Source: Desulfoglaeba alkanexedens ALDC (GTDB lineage Bacteria; Desulfobacterota; Syntrophobacteria; Syntrophobacterales; DSM-9756). From it: DNA of 64,000 nucleotides. Where the stretch lies: contig NZ_CP040098.1 in the NCBI RefSeq assembly GCF_005377625.1, positions 124,001 through 188,000 of the forward strand. Direction: 5' to 3'. The notes under the pieces were generated by a model. It saw only the letters and a program-made list of their open reading frames with translations, made no database searches and was not told the origin of the DNA. Below, one piece after another: positions 14,845-22,069 of this stretch (its first letter is position 1; each line of letters starts with the position of its first letter). Made by a program: the position numbers and the translations under genes.

Positions 14845-15045
14845 GGAACGAGGGGAATTCTTTTTCTCGCGCAGAGGCGCACAGAAAAGCTTTGGGGCGC
14901 TAAAAACCCTTGGCGGCTTGGCGCGAGGAAATCTTTCGTGTCGTCTTGGCGCGAGGAAGGTAGATGAATAGATGGTTCAATCAAGGCGTTTGATGGAAAA
15001 TCCGATCATCTGTGGCCATCGCTGGAATCTGTGGACAGGGATACC
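14845..15045. repeat. CTCGCGC inverted repeat and truncated ATCCACAG-family unit
   Basis: TTCTTTTTCTCGCGCAGAGG faces CTTGGCGGCTTGGCGCGAGG (14853-14930). From about 14960 the 3' part of an ATCCACAG-family unit follows (GTTTGATGGAAAATCC, GTGGCCATCGCTGGAATCTG, GTGGACAGGG). Apart from the weak remnant above, the gap 14507-15197 holds no gene I can recognise. Confidence 0.7.
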
Positions 15046-15058
15046 GGGCTGAATACGT

Positions 15059-15193
15059 TACTCGGGCACACTGGGCATGAAGCACAATCCCCGGCTGCTG
15101 GTGAACCTGGCCCGGGCGTTTGCCGGGGAGAGGCAGGTGCGCGTCGTGGCGATCAGCGAGGGCCCGGGGGGCAGGATTCCTGAAGGAGCGACA
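15059..15193 (+). pseudogene. Decayed fragment of the GT4 glycosyltransferase
   Basis: About 130 bases match 6449-6580 with roughly 90 percent identity (codons for YSGTLGMKHNPRLL and LARAFAGE). The fragment starts after a truncated ATCCACAG-family unit, mirroring the position of such a unit upstream of the intact gene, and breaks off in frame-shifted sequence before the DUF2442 gene end. Confidence 0.8.
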
Positions 15194-15197
15194 GAAG

Positions 15198-15696
<499 letters not shown>

Positions 15697-15885
15697 GTTG
15701 CAAATATAGGATAATCCGCATGTTGGTGCAAGGGGTTTTCGGGAGGACGGCGAGATCGCCAAAAACCATGCGGCCCAATGGCAGGGTGAGACGGACGGGG
15801 ACCGGGGATGGAGGCGGAAGACGGATAACGCAAGAAAGTTATTTCATCCGATCCAATCATACTTACAACCATAAGAGTATAATGC

Positions 15886-16000
15886 CTATGTACCACATAC
15901 GATTCTGCGAGGCGGCTTCTTGGGACGCCCCCTGCCGTTGCGTTTGACGGCTGCTTGATCCATCAAGTCCTTGAAGACGGTGCTTTCATGTTATTGTCCG
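15886..16000 (-). pseudogene. IS5-like transposase remnant (downstream part)
   Basis: On the minus strand the frame GQ-stop-HESTVFKDLMDQ continues as AAVKRNGRGRPKKPPRRIV and ends at TAG. The GRGRP-PRR-V pattern is typical of the central to C-terminal region of IS5-family transposases. It overlaps the remnants at 948-1048 and 10732-10832 at GQ-HES, so the three pieces together reconstruct a longer stretch of one transposase. It joins the EEP 3' end at 16000/16001. Confidence 0.65.
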
Positions 16001-16169
16001 ATTGAAGAAAGGCGCATGACACGAACTCCTTGTACTGCGCGGCGCAACGATGTTTCCTTCAAGCAATGGATGCAGATGGACCTGGCCTACAGACAGCTGG
16101 AGCCTGGGGCTCGATTTCAGGATCCTGGTGGGAACGGCCCTCGTGGTGCTGTTGCGGTATGGGAGATAA
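16001..16169 (+). pseudogene. Fused remnant: EEP 3' end and sugar transferase tail (third copy)
   Basis: ATTGAAGAAAGGCGCATGAC matches the last codons of EEP copy 2 (KKGA, stop). It is followed by the sugar transferase tail with the same CGCGGCG deletion as 11713-11861, so it descends from copy 2 rather than copy 1. Further substitutions and small indels (TACAGACAGCTGG for TACATCGACAACTGG) show decay. A composite ATCCACAGATT repeat follows at 16205. Confidence 0.8.
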
Positions 16170-16240
16170 GGCACAACTGCGGGATGGATGATTAGGTACA
16201 TTTAGATCCACAGATTACACAGATTTACACAGATAAGGTC
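16170..16240. repeat. GGATGATTAGG and ATCCACAGATT repeat
   Basis: Short GGATGATTAGG piece and ATCCACAGATTACACAGATT, matching the sequence after copies 1 and 2 of the duplication. It ends just before the VanZ ribosome-binding site. Confidence 0.75.
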
Positions 16241-16262
16241 GATATTATGGAGGGGGGGATTA

Positions 16263-16637
16263 ATGGACACGCTGACCGGTTTATACGGCAGGCACAGTAG
16301 AGTGTTGCAGACGGCAGGCAGGGGCACCCTGGTGGTGCTGCTCGCATGTATGCCATGGGCGATGTTGTCGCCGCAGGCCAGTCCGCCTTCTCACTGGGCC
16401 GGGTGGATGCACGTGGGGGCGGTGGCGATGTTGTCTGTGCTAGCCTATGTGAGCTTTGCGTCTCTGTGGAGCCGGGCCGGAGCCGTGATGTTTGTGTTTG
16501 CATACAGCGGCTTGATGGAGCTGTTGCAGCATTTTTCGGCGGGGCGCACCGGGTCATGGGAAGATCTCGGGATGAACGGGGTTGGGGTATTGATCGGGGT
16601 GGCGTTGGTGAAATGGGCAATGATGCGTGCGGTTTGA
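16263..16637 (+). CDS. VanZ family membrane protein
   Basis: A 124-residue protein with four predicted hydrophobic segments: GTLVVLLACMPWAML, HVGAVAMLSVLAYVSF, AGAVMFVFAYSGLMELLQ and DLGMNGVGVLIGVALV. The SGLMELLQHF and DLGMNGVGVLIG pattern is the VanZ-like core (usually E-LQ ... D---N--G---G). Function is unknown; such proteins occur beside exopolysaccharide and exosortase loci. GGAGGGGGGATT precedes ATG 16263. No exosortase gene is visible here. Confidence 0.85.
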   Translation: MDTLTGLYGRHSRVLQTAGRGTLVVLLACMPWAMLSPQASPPSHWAGWMHVGAVAMLSVLAYVSFASLWSRAGAVMFVFAYSGLMELLQHFSAGRTGSWEDLGMNGVGVLIGVALVKWAMMRAV

Positions 16638-16745
16638 TGGAAAAGCCGATCATCTGTGTCCACCGGTGAAATCTGTGGACAAAGATCAACAGCTTGACAT
16701 CCACAGATTACACAGACCATTCTCTTTCTCGCGCGGAGGCGCAGA
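16632..16745. repeat. Truncated ATCCACAG-family unit followed by CTCGCGC repeat
   Basis: GTTTGATGGAAAAGCCGATC, GTGAAATCTGTGGACAAAG, ATCCACAGATTACACAGA and CTCGCGCGGAGGCGCAG in order. The VanZ stop codon lies within the repeat, and the repeat ends seven bases before the phosphatase start. Confidence 0.8.
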
Positions 16746-16752
16746 GAAGACC

Positions 16753-17544
16753 ATGGTTGATCTTCACACGCACATTCTTCCCGGTATCGACGACGGGGCG
16801 CGGTCGTGGCACGAGGCGCTGGACATGGCCCGGGCCGCCGCGGACGACGGCATCACCGTGATGGTGGCCACTCCGCACTGGCACCGGGGCGTCTACGAAA
16901 ACGGCCGAAAACGCATCCTTTCCATGACGGAAAAGCTCAACGAGCTGCTGGACCGGCATCGCATCGCACTTCAGGTGCTCCCGGGCGCTGAACTGCGCAT
17001 CCACCCCATGATCCCCCACGGCATCCGCTCCGGCCGCCTCATGACCTTAAACGACGGCCGCCGTTACGCCTTGCTGGAATTCCCCCCGGAGGTCCTTCCC
17101 CAAAACCTCAACGCCTTCTTCTTCGAACTTCAGAACCAAGGCGTCACGCCGGTGATCGCCCACCCCGAACGGCACCCCGAGGTGATGCGCCGCCCCGAAC
17201 ACCTTACCGACTGGATCCGATGCGGCGTGATCCTCCAGATCACCGCCCAAGGTCTCCTGGGGGGAATGGGAAAGGACATTCAGCGGTTCACCATCCACAT
17301 GCTGGAAAACCGACTCGCCCACGTCATCGCCTCCGACACCCACGGGCTGAAAAACCGCCCGCCGAAGCTTTTGGAAGCCTTTCGGTTCGCGTCGGAGATC
17401 GTGGGCGAGGAAGCGGCGCGGGAACTGGTCCTGGACATCCCGGGACGGCTGGTCAAGGGCGAACCCTACGAACCGCCGGCGCCCCCTCTCCAGCAGCGAA
17501 AGCCGCCCCTTTGGCGCCGGCTCCTGCGAGGACGTTCCCGATGA
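16753..17544 (+). CDS. CpsB/YwqE-type PHP-fold tyrosine phosphatase
   Basis: A 263-residue PHP-family protein beginning MVDLHTHILPGIDDGARS, the metal-binding H-X-H motif of CpsB/CapC/YwqE phosphatases. MVATPHWHRGVYEN, VLPGAELRI, VIAHPERHPEV and ASDTHGLKNRPP supply the remaining metal ligands. It would dephosphorylate the tyrosine autokinase at 22070-24364, controlling polysaccharide polymerisation. I chose ATG 16753; the upstream in-frame extension is repeat-derived. The C-terminal tail is basic and proline-rich (PPLQQRKPPLWRRLLRG), possibly for membrane association. Confidence 0.92.
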   Translation: MVDLHTHILPGIDDGARSWHEALDMARAAADDGITVMVATPHWHRGVYENGRKRILSMTEKLNELLDRHRIALQVLPGAELRIHPMIPHGIRSGRLMTLNDGRRYALLEFPPEVLPQNLNAFFFELQNQGVTPVIAHPERHPEVMRRPEHLTDWIRCGVILQITAQGLLGGMGKDIQRFTIHMLENRLAHVIASDTHGLKNRPPKLLEAFRFASEIVGEEAARELVLDIPGRLVKGEPYEPPAPPLQQRKPPLWRRLLRGRSR

Positions 17545-17565
17545 TTGTCAAGATAAATGAGGCAC

Positions 17566-17662
17566 GTCCGCTGATGTTTGTCCACAGCTTTAGATCCACA
17601 GATTACACAGATTACACAGATTATCTGTGTAATCTGTGTAATCTGTGGATGTAAACTTGTGG
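17566..17662. repeat. ATCCACAG palindrome with GxxExxY 5' remnant; left inverted repeat of copy B
   Basis: GTCCGCTGATGTTTGTCCAC (17569-17588) is the complement of the first codons of a lost GxxExxY gene. A perfect palindrome built of ATCCACAGATTACACAGATT and its complement follows (17592-17650). Bases 17640-17662 match the complement of 18035-18057 with one mismatch out of 23. Confidence 0.85.
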
Positions 17663-17672
17663 TCCTGTGAGT

Positions 17673-18038
17673 TTAATACACAAAGCGCCTGTATTGCAGC
17701 GATGGCCTACCGAAGTTGAGCAGCACACCCACCTTCAGCCCTGCGGCCCTCAGGTAATTGATCATTTGAGCCTCCTCGGTGCCGGATAAGCTGGACAGGG
17801 CCTTGATCTCCACAATAATTTCCCCAAAGCATATCAGGTCCGGCTGGTACACCTTATCCAGATCGCGGCCTTTGTATTGAACTGTGACCTGCGGTTGAGA
17901 GCGGAAAGGGATGTCCCTCAACGCCAGTTCCATCTCCATGGCCGCCTGGTAGACCGCTTCCAGAAAACCGGGACCCAACTCCCGATGTACTTCCATGGCA
18001 GCCCCGATAATGGCGTATGTCCGCTGATCTTTGTCCAC
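17673..18038 (-). CDS. GxxExxY family protein, PD-(D/E)XK-like (copy B)
   Basis: A 121-residue counterpart of 4969-5343 with the same GPGFLEAVY, QPDLICFGEIIVEIKAL and VGVLLNFG motifs; differences include YLRAAGLKVG. I place the start at GTG 18038 (VDKDQRTYAI), matching the conserved start region of copy A; an in-frame ATG at 18071 lies in repeat DNA. Its start codon overlaps the right arm and its stop lies 10 bases from the left arm of a 23-base inverted repeat, so ORF plus repeats form a compact unit of about 420 bases. Function unknown. Base substitutions relative to copy A are mostly silent or conservative. Confidence 0.85.
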   Translation of the reverse strand: MDKDQRTYAIIGAAMEVHRELGPGFLEAVYQAAMEMELALRDIPFRSQPQVTVQYKGRDLDKVYQPDLICFGEIIVEIKALSSLSGTEEAQMINYLRAAGLKVGVLLNFGRPSLQYRRFVY

Positions 18039-18200
18039 AAGTTTAGATCCACAGATTACACAGATAGCCACAGATTATTGGATTTGCTTCTTGTTCCCAA
18101 GGTGGAGCTTGGGAACGAGGGGAAAATCCCCCTCCCCTTTAAACTCAATAGCCGCCGGCTCCTTCATCTGTGTAATCTGTGTAATCTGTGGATATAAAAC
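18035..18200. repeat. Right inverted repeat of copy B, plus TTCCCAAG and ATCCACAG pieces
   Basis: 18035-18057 is the right arm (CCACAAGTTTAGATCCACAG). A TTGTTCCCAAGGTGGAGCTT element follows at 18090, and the stretch ends with TGTAATCTGTGTAATCTGTG just after the stop of the Wza-type gene. Confidence 0.8.
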
Positions 18201-18204
18201 GGTG

Positions 18205-19236
18205 TTATTGCGGCGGCGGGGTATAGCCGATGCCCATCAGGCCCATGCCGAGGTTCAGGCGCAGGCCGTAGAGCATCGCCTCAAAGGTACTGGTTTCCAC
18301 GAACACCACGTCGCGGTCCCGGACGGTCATTTCCTGGGCCTTTCCATTCTGGATGTCGTTCAGGCTGAGCTGCACCACTTCCCGGGAACCTCCCGGCATA
18401 TAACGGACCAGCTTGATGTTCCCTTCGCTGGCGGTAGTCCTCAAGCCCCCTGCTTCCACAATGGCTTGCTGCACCGTCATTTCCCTCCTGATGGGATAGG
18501 CCCCGGGTTCGCGCACCGCCCCGTCCACGTAGACCATTCTCGCCTCAGGCACGAAAATCACGTCCCCCGGAAGGATTTCCAGATTCAACTCGGAATGGCC
18601 TTCTTCGATGAGTTGGTCCAGGTCGACGAGGTAGGTATCCGGCCGCTCCGGGTTCTCACCCTTGCGACGGATCTGCACCGTGCGGCCGGCTGTCTCCGAC
18701 AGGCCGCCGGCAAGCGCCAGGGCGTCCAGCAGCCGCTGGCGGGCCGGGTAGTCGAAGGAACCGGATTTCTCCACCGCTCCCAGGACCGTGATCTTGCCGC
18801 CGAACCGTTCTTTGACGAAGATGCTCACGTGGGGATCCTGGAGATACTTTTCGCGGTAGAGGTCTTCGATGAGCTGCTCGGCGTTCACTGTGGTCAGGCC
18901 TTTCACTTCAACCGACCCCAAAAGCGGCAGCGTCACGAAGCCTCGGGCTCCGATCCGCACCTCGCTGTTGAGTTCCGGCGCCTCGAAGACGGACACCTGG
19001 ATCAGGTCGCCTTCGTTCAGGATGTAGTCCTGGAATTCCGGTGCACCGCCCGCTGAAGCGAAAAGCTTGGCGTTCAGTTCCTCAATCGCTTTGCTTTCCG
19101 GATCCGTTTGGGCCATCACCGCATCCAGCGTGGTGGTGGGTTTAAGTCCCCCCGTGGTGCACCCGTAGAGACCGATCAGAACGGCGGCGACCAGCGCCCA
19201 CCCCCACGCGCGCTTCCTGTCGAGGTTTCCTTTCAT
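18205..19236 (-). CDS. Wza-type polysaccharide export lipoprotein
   Basis: A 343-residue outer-membrane polysaccharide export protein. The signal peptide ends in a lipobox LYGC (Cys26). The Poly_export domain begins YILNEGDLIQVSVFEAPELN and is followed by SLBB segments (KITVLGAVEKSGSF, RMVYVDGAVREPGAYPI). The C-terminal part has RDRDVVFVETST. It would form the periplasmic and outer-membrane channel working with the Wzc-type kinase at 22070. It is transcribed away from the ligase and kinase genes, together with or after the FecR gene. GAAAAGAGGC precedes ATG 19236. Confidence 0.92.
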   Translation of the reverse strand: MKGNLDRKRAWGWALVAAVLIGLYGCTTGGLKPTTTLDAVMAQTDPESKAIEELNAKLFASAGGAPEFQDYILNEGDLIQVSVFEAPELNSEVRIGARGFVTLPLLGSVEVKGLTTVNAEQLIEDLYREKYLQDPHVSIFVKERFGGKITVLGAVEKSGSFDYPARQRLLDALALAGGLSETAGRTVQIRRKGENPERPDTYLVDLDQLIEEGHSELNLEILPGDVIFVPEARMVYVDGAVREPGAYPIRREMTVQQAIVEAGGLRTTASEGNIKLVRYMPGGSREVVQLSLNDIQNGKAQEMTVRDRDVVFVETSTFEAMLYGLRLNLGMGLMGIGYTPPPQ

Positions 19237-19366
19237 CCGGCGTGCCTCTTTTCACGGTTTACGACCGCGGTGGGTTCCGCCGAAGCCGGGGAACCCCCAA
19301 AATAGAGAAGCGGTGGCGCGCCGAGCGCGACACCGCACGTCATACCTTCCTCAGAAGCGGGCGGTC

Positions 19367-20080
19367 CTACTGCAGGCCGCTGGGCGTGGAGGGGCTCACA
19401 TCATCGTCGTCGTCATCGTCGTTCATGTTTTCCACAGCGATCGCACCGGTCACGATGGCCGCCGCCCCAACACCCGCCGCTATGGCCGCCTTGGTGGTCC
19501 CGCTCAACCCCTCGGCGGCGACGGCTTCACCCTCTTCCGCCGGAGCAAACTCACTGGAGGCCAGCCGGATTTCCGCGCCCGGAGAAAGCACCTGGGAGCC
19601 GTTTCGGCTCGCCACCTTCAGCGTCCCTTCATGGAGCGCGAGCCGCGTTTCGTTTTCCGTAACGATAAGGCTTCCACGCACCATGCTTCCGGTATCGGCG
19701 GAAAAGACCGCATCCTCGAATCGGACCACGTCATGGGGCGTTCGGAACGTCACCAGGTCGGCATCGGAACGCATGGCAAAGTCCAGGCGCCCGGACTTCA
19801 CGCTCACGTCCCAGCGGTCGGCGCCTTCGCTCACCGCAAAAACCGCCTGATCGTGGGCGACCATCTGCACGCCTTCCATCTGCACCAGGCATCGGCCGTT
19901 GCAGAGCAACTGAAGCCCGTCCGGAACCGGCATCTCGGACTGGATCCGCCGGACTTCCCGGCCGTTTTCGAGAACACTCATCGTCCCGTTGGGACGCATC
20001 ACAGCTCCCGCCCAAGCCCCCGCGGGCAACACCAGGAGCCCCACCAACGCCCATACCACCACTGTTCTCGCGACTTTCAT
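19367..20080 (-). CDS. Secreted FecR-domain protein with poly-Asp C-terminus
   Basis: A 237-residue protein from ATG 20080, preceded by AAAAAAGGAGGAGGAA. A signal peptide (VVVWALVGLLVLPAGAWAGA) precedes a FecR-like beta domain (VMRPNGTMSVLENGREV, VSVKSGRLDFAMRS, VTENETRLALHEGTLKV, SQVLSPGAEIRL). A hydrophobic segment (KAAIAAGVGAAAIVTGAIAV) is followed by a run of eight aspartates and a short tail. Such proteins occur in exopolysaccharide loci; the role is unknown. The acidic tail might bind calcium, but that is speculation. The longer frame to 20218 adds residues not typical of the family. Confidence 0.82.
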   Translation of the reverse strand: MKVARTVVVWALVGLLVLPAGAWAGAVMRPNGTMSVLENGREVRRIQSEMPVPDGLQLLCNGRCLVQMEGVQMVAHDQAVFAVSEGADRWDVSVKSGRLDFAMRSDADLVTFRTPHDVVRFEDAVFSADTGSMVRGSLIVTENETRLALHEGTLKVASRNGSQVLSPGAEIRLASSEFAPAEEGEAVAAEGLSGTTKAAIAAGVGAAAIVTGAIAVENMNDDDDDDDVSPSTPSGLQ

Positions 20081-20150
20081 TTCCTCCTCCTTTTTTAGGT
20101 TATCCTCCGAACGTTTTAAGCGACCCGCCACCCCATGCATTGGAAAGGCC

Positions 20151-20179
20151 TTGACAACGTATTTGAGATTACGTATTGC
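20151..20179 (+). promoter_or_regulatory. Possible promoter for the ligase/polymerase gene
   Basis: TTGACA (20151-20156), 17-base spacer and TATTGC (20174-20179) lie 90 bases upstream of the O-antigen ligase start, in the divergent gap with the FecR gene. By eye only. Confidence 0.4.
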
Positions 20180-20266
20180 AAGGCTCAGTTTGCGTGTCAA
20201 GAAGAAAATATCCTGCAAAGGCTCGAGGCGTCGGCGGTATATCCTGAAAAAGTTGAGTGAAGTCGA

Positions 20267-21727
20267 ATGTCATGGATTTTTCGTTCAGGAGCGGAGCCCC
20301 GTCTCGAAACAGGGCGACCGGAACCACGCGACCCGACGCGGGAACCGAAGCCGGCCGCATCGGCGGCGGTTCGGAGCGAATGGGTGCTCCTGGGCGGGTC
20401 CGCGGCGCTGATGCTGCTTTTCTTCGGCGGCTCGCACCCCGCGTTTTGGGCGCCCGTTTGCGGCGTTTTCCTGGTGGCGGCCGCCGGGTTCACTCTGGCG
20501 GGGAAGATCACCTTCCGACTCCCGAACCGCCGGTGGGCGGCCCTTCTCGTGGGCCTTCCGTGCATCCCGCTTCTTCAGAGCATCCCGCTTCCCGAAGGGC
20601 TCCTCCAGGGGATCAGCCCGACCCGGGCCGCGTGGCTCTTTCAGGCCGAGAAAACGGCGGGGATCGGGCAGGCGCCGGCCGCCCTTTCCTACCTATCTTG
20701 GGACACGGTCTTCATCGGGGGACTGTGGTTCTTTTTCGCCGCCTACGCCCTGCTGCTGGCACGCACCTTGGACCGGTCGCGTGAGGAGCGCGCTCGGATC
20801 ATTCGGTTTTTCTTCGTCCTCGCGGTGTTCCAGGCGGCTTACGGGATCATCCAGGTCCTGATCCCGTCCGTGGGGGTGCTCTGGGGCACGGACCGTTCTT
20901 ATCGGGGCTTCGCCCGCGGGACCTTCATCAATCGGAACAACTACGCGGCGTTTCTCGGACTGCTGTGGCCGGTGCTTCTGGCCTACACGCTGAAGCTCCC
21001 CGGGGGCCGCCGGGGGAACCGACGGCAAATCCAGGACGAAAGGCGCCAGCAAAGGCTCTTTTTCGGGTTCCTCACCGGCCTGGTGCTTCTAGCCCTGGTC
21101 TTTTCCGCTTCCCGCGCCGGCATCCTATCGACCCTTATTGCTTCCACCCTTTTTCTGAGCCTGGCCGGAACCCGCCGAAAGGAGCCTCTCGTGGCCGTTG
21201 TCGGCTGCTGGGTCGTCCTTCTCGCCTACGGGGCGGTCATCGGCTTCGACGGCATTCTCACGCGGTTCGACCGACTGGAATCCGACACGCCGGGACGCTT
21301 CCGCATCTGGCGCGACACGTGGACCCTGATCCAGGACCATCCCTGGACCGGGATCGGCTTGGGCTCGTTCCAGGAGGTCTTTCGGGTCTACCAGACCCAT
21401 CTCCCGGAATTCAGCTTCGCCCGGCACGCTCACAACGACTACCTGCAGTGGATCGCCGAACTGGGATGGCCGCTGGGCCTTGCGTGGATCGCCCTGCTCT
21501 GGGGCTTCTGGCTCCGGAACGCCCGCCGGATCCTCGCGCTCCGCCGGAACCCCGGTCGGGCGGACCCCACCGTGGCCGCGGGTTGCCTCGCCGGCATGGC
21601 GGCGTTCCTTCTCCACGCCTGGGTCGATTTCCCGTTCCAGATGGCCGCCAACGTCTTGACGCTCATCGCCGTCATGACGCTCCTGCGCGCGGAAGTCAGA
21701 CATCAGACGATAGACTTTAAACGATAG
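20267..21727 (+). CDS. O-antigen ligase / polysaccharide polymerase (Wzy/WaaL family)
   Basis: A 486-residue polytopic membrane protein with roughly 10-12 hydrophobic segments (for example WVLLGGSAALMLLFFGG, LAGMAAFLLHAWVDFPFQMA). The Wzy_C signature lies in the large periplasmic loop: GTFINRNNYAAFLGLLWPVL and, later, WTGIGLGSFQEVFRVYQ with HAHNDYLQWIAELG. This domain polymerises or ligates lipid-linked glycans in the periplasm. It is upstream of the tyrosine kinase gene, separated by a repeat block. Its last codons (TIDFKR) lie next to the heptamer repeats. Whether it acts as polymerase or ligase cannot be told. Confidence 0.9.
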   Translation: MSWIFRSGAEPRLETGRPEPRDPTREPKPAASAAVRSEWVLLGGSAALMLLFFGGSHPAFWAPVCGVFLVAAAGFTLAGKITFRLPNRRWAALLVGLPCIPLLQSIPLPEGLLQGISPTRAAWLFQAEKTAGIGQAPAALSYLSWDTVFIGGLWFFFAAYALLLARTLDRSREERARIIRFFFVLAVFQAAYGIIQVLIPSVGVLWGTDRSYRGFARGTFINRNNYAAFLGLLWPVLLAYTLKLPGGRRGNRRQIQDERRQQRLFFGFLTGLVLLALVFSASRAGILSTLIASTLFLSLAGTRRKEPLVAVVGCWVVLLAYGAVIGFDGILTRFDRLESDTPGRFRIWRDTWTLIQDHPWTGIGLGSFQEVFRVYQTHLPEFSFARHAHNDYLQWIAELGWPLGLAWIALLWGFWLRNARRILALRRNPGRADPTVAAGCLAGMAAFLLHAWVDFPFQMAANVLTLIAVMTLLRAEVRHQTIDFKR

Positions 21728-21897
21728 ACTTTAGACTTTAGACTTTAGACTTTAGACTTTAGACTTTAGACTTTAGACTTTAGACTTTAGACTTTAGACT
21801 TTAGACTTTAGACTTTAGACTTTAGACTTTAGACTTTAGACTTTAGACTTTAGACTTTAGACTTTAGACTTTAGACAATAGACAATAGACAATAGAG
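21719..21897. repeat. Period-7 tandem repeat, 21 exact TTTAGAC copies
   Basis: From 21730 to 21876 the heptamer TTTAGAC is repeated 21 times without a mismatch, bordered by GATAGAC on the left and three AATAGAC-type units on the right. Variants of the same heptamer occur at 25143-25196, 28104-28150, 50906-51285 and 58519-58692. Confidence 0.95.
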
Positions 21898-22050
21898 TAT
21901 TTCTCTGCGCCTTTGCGTGTCTGCGCGAGACATTTTTCCCCTCGTTCCCAAGCTCTGGTTTGGGAGCGGGATCAATCGAAGCTGGAGCTTCTGCACAGCT
22001 GTGTTCCCAAGCTGGAGCTTGGGAACAAGGTGAACCCTGAACCCTGAACC
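21898..22050. repeat. CGCGAGACATTTTTCC, TTCCCAAGCTGGAGCTTGGG and CCCTGAA repeats
   Basis: A CTGCGCCTTTGCG piece, two TTCCCAAGC palindromes and two to three copies of the heptamer GAACCCT fill the gap before the kinase gene. Confidence 0.8.
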
Positions 22051-22069
22051 GTGCCCACGAGGTCCCAAG

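Noticed and set aside
14750-14984. Extension of the 112-codon minus-strand frame
   Set aside because: Apart from the possible PIN remnant at its end, it is translation of CTCGCGC and other repeats.
16263-16637. Exosortase/PEP-CTERM locus marker
   Set aside because: VanZ proteins occur with exosortases, but no exosortase, PEP-CTERM substrate or EpsI-type gene is seen in the window.
21719-21897. CRISPR or iteron origin of replication
   Set aside because: Heptamers are contiguous with no spacers, and no replication gene or AT-rich unwinding region accompanies them.
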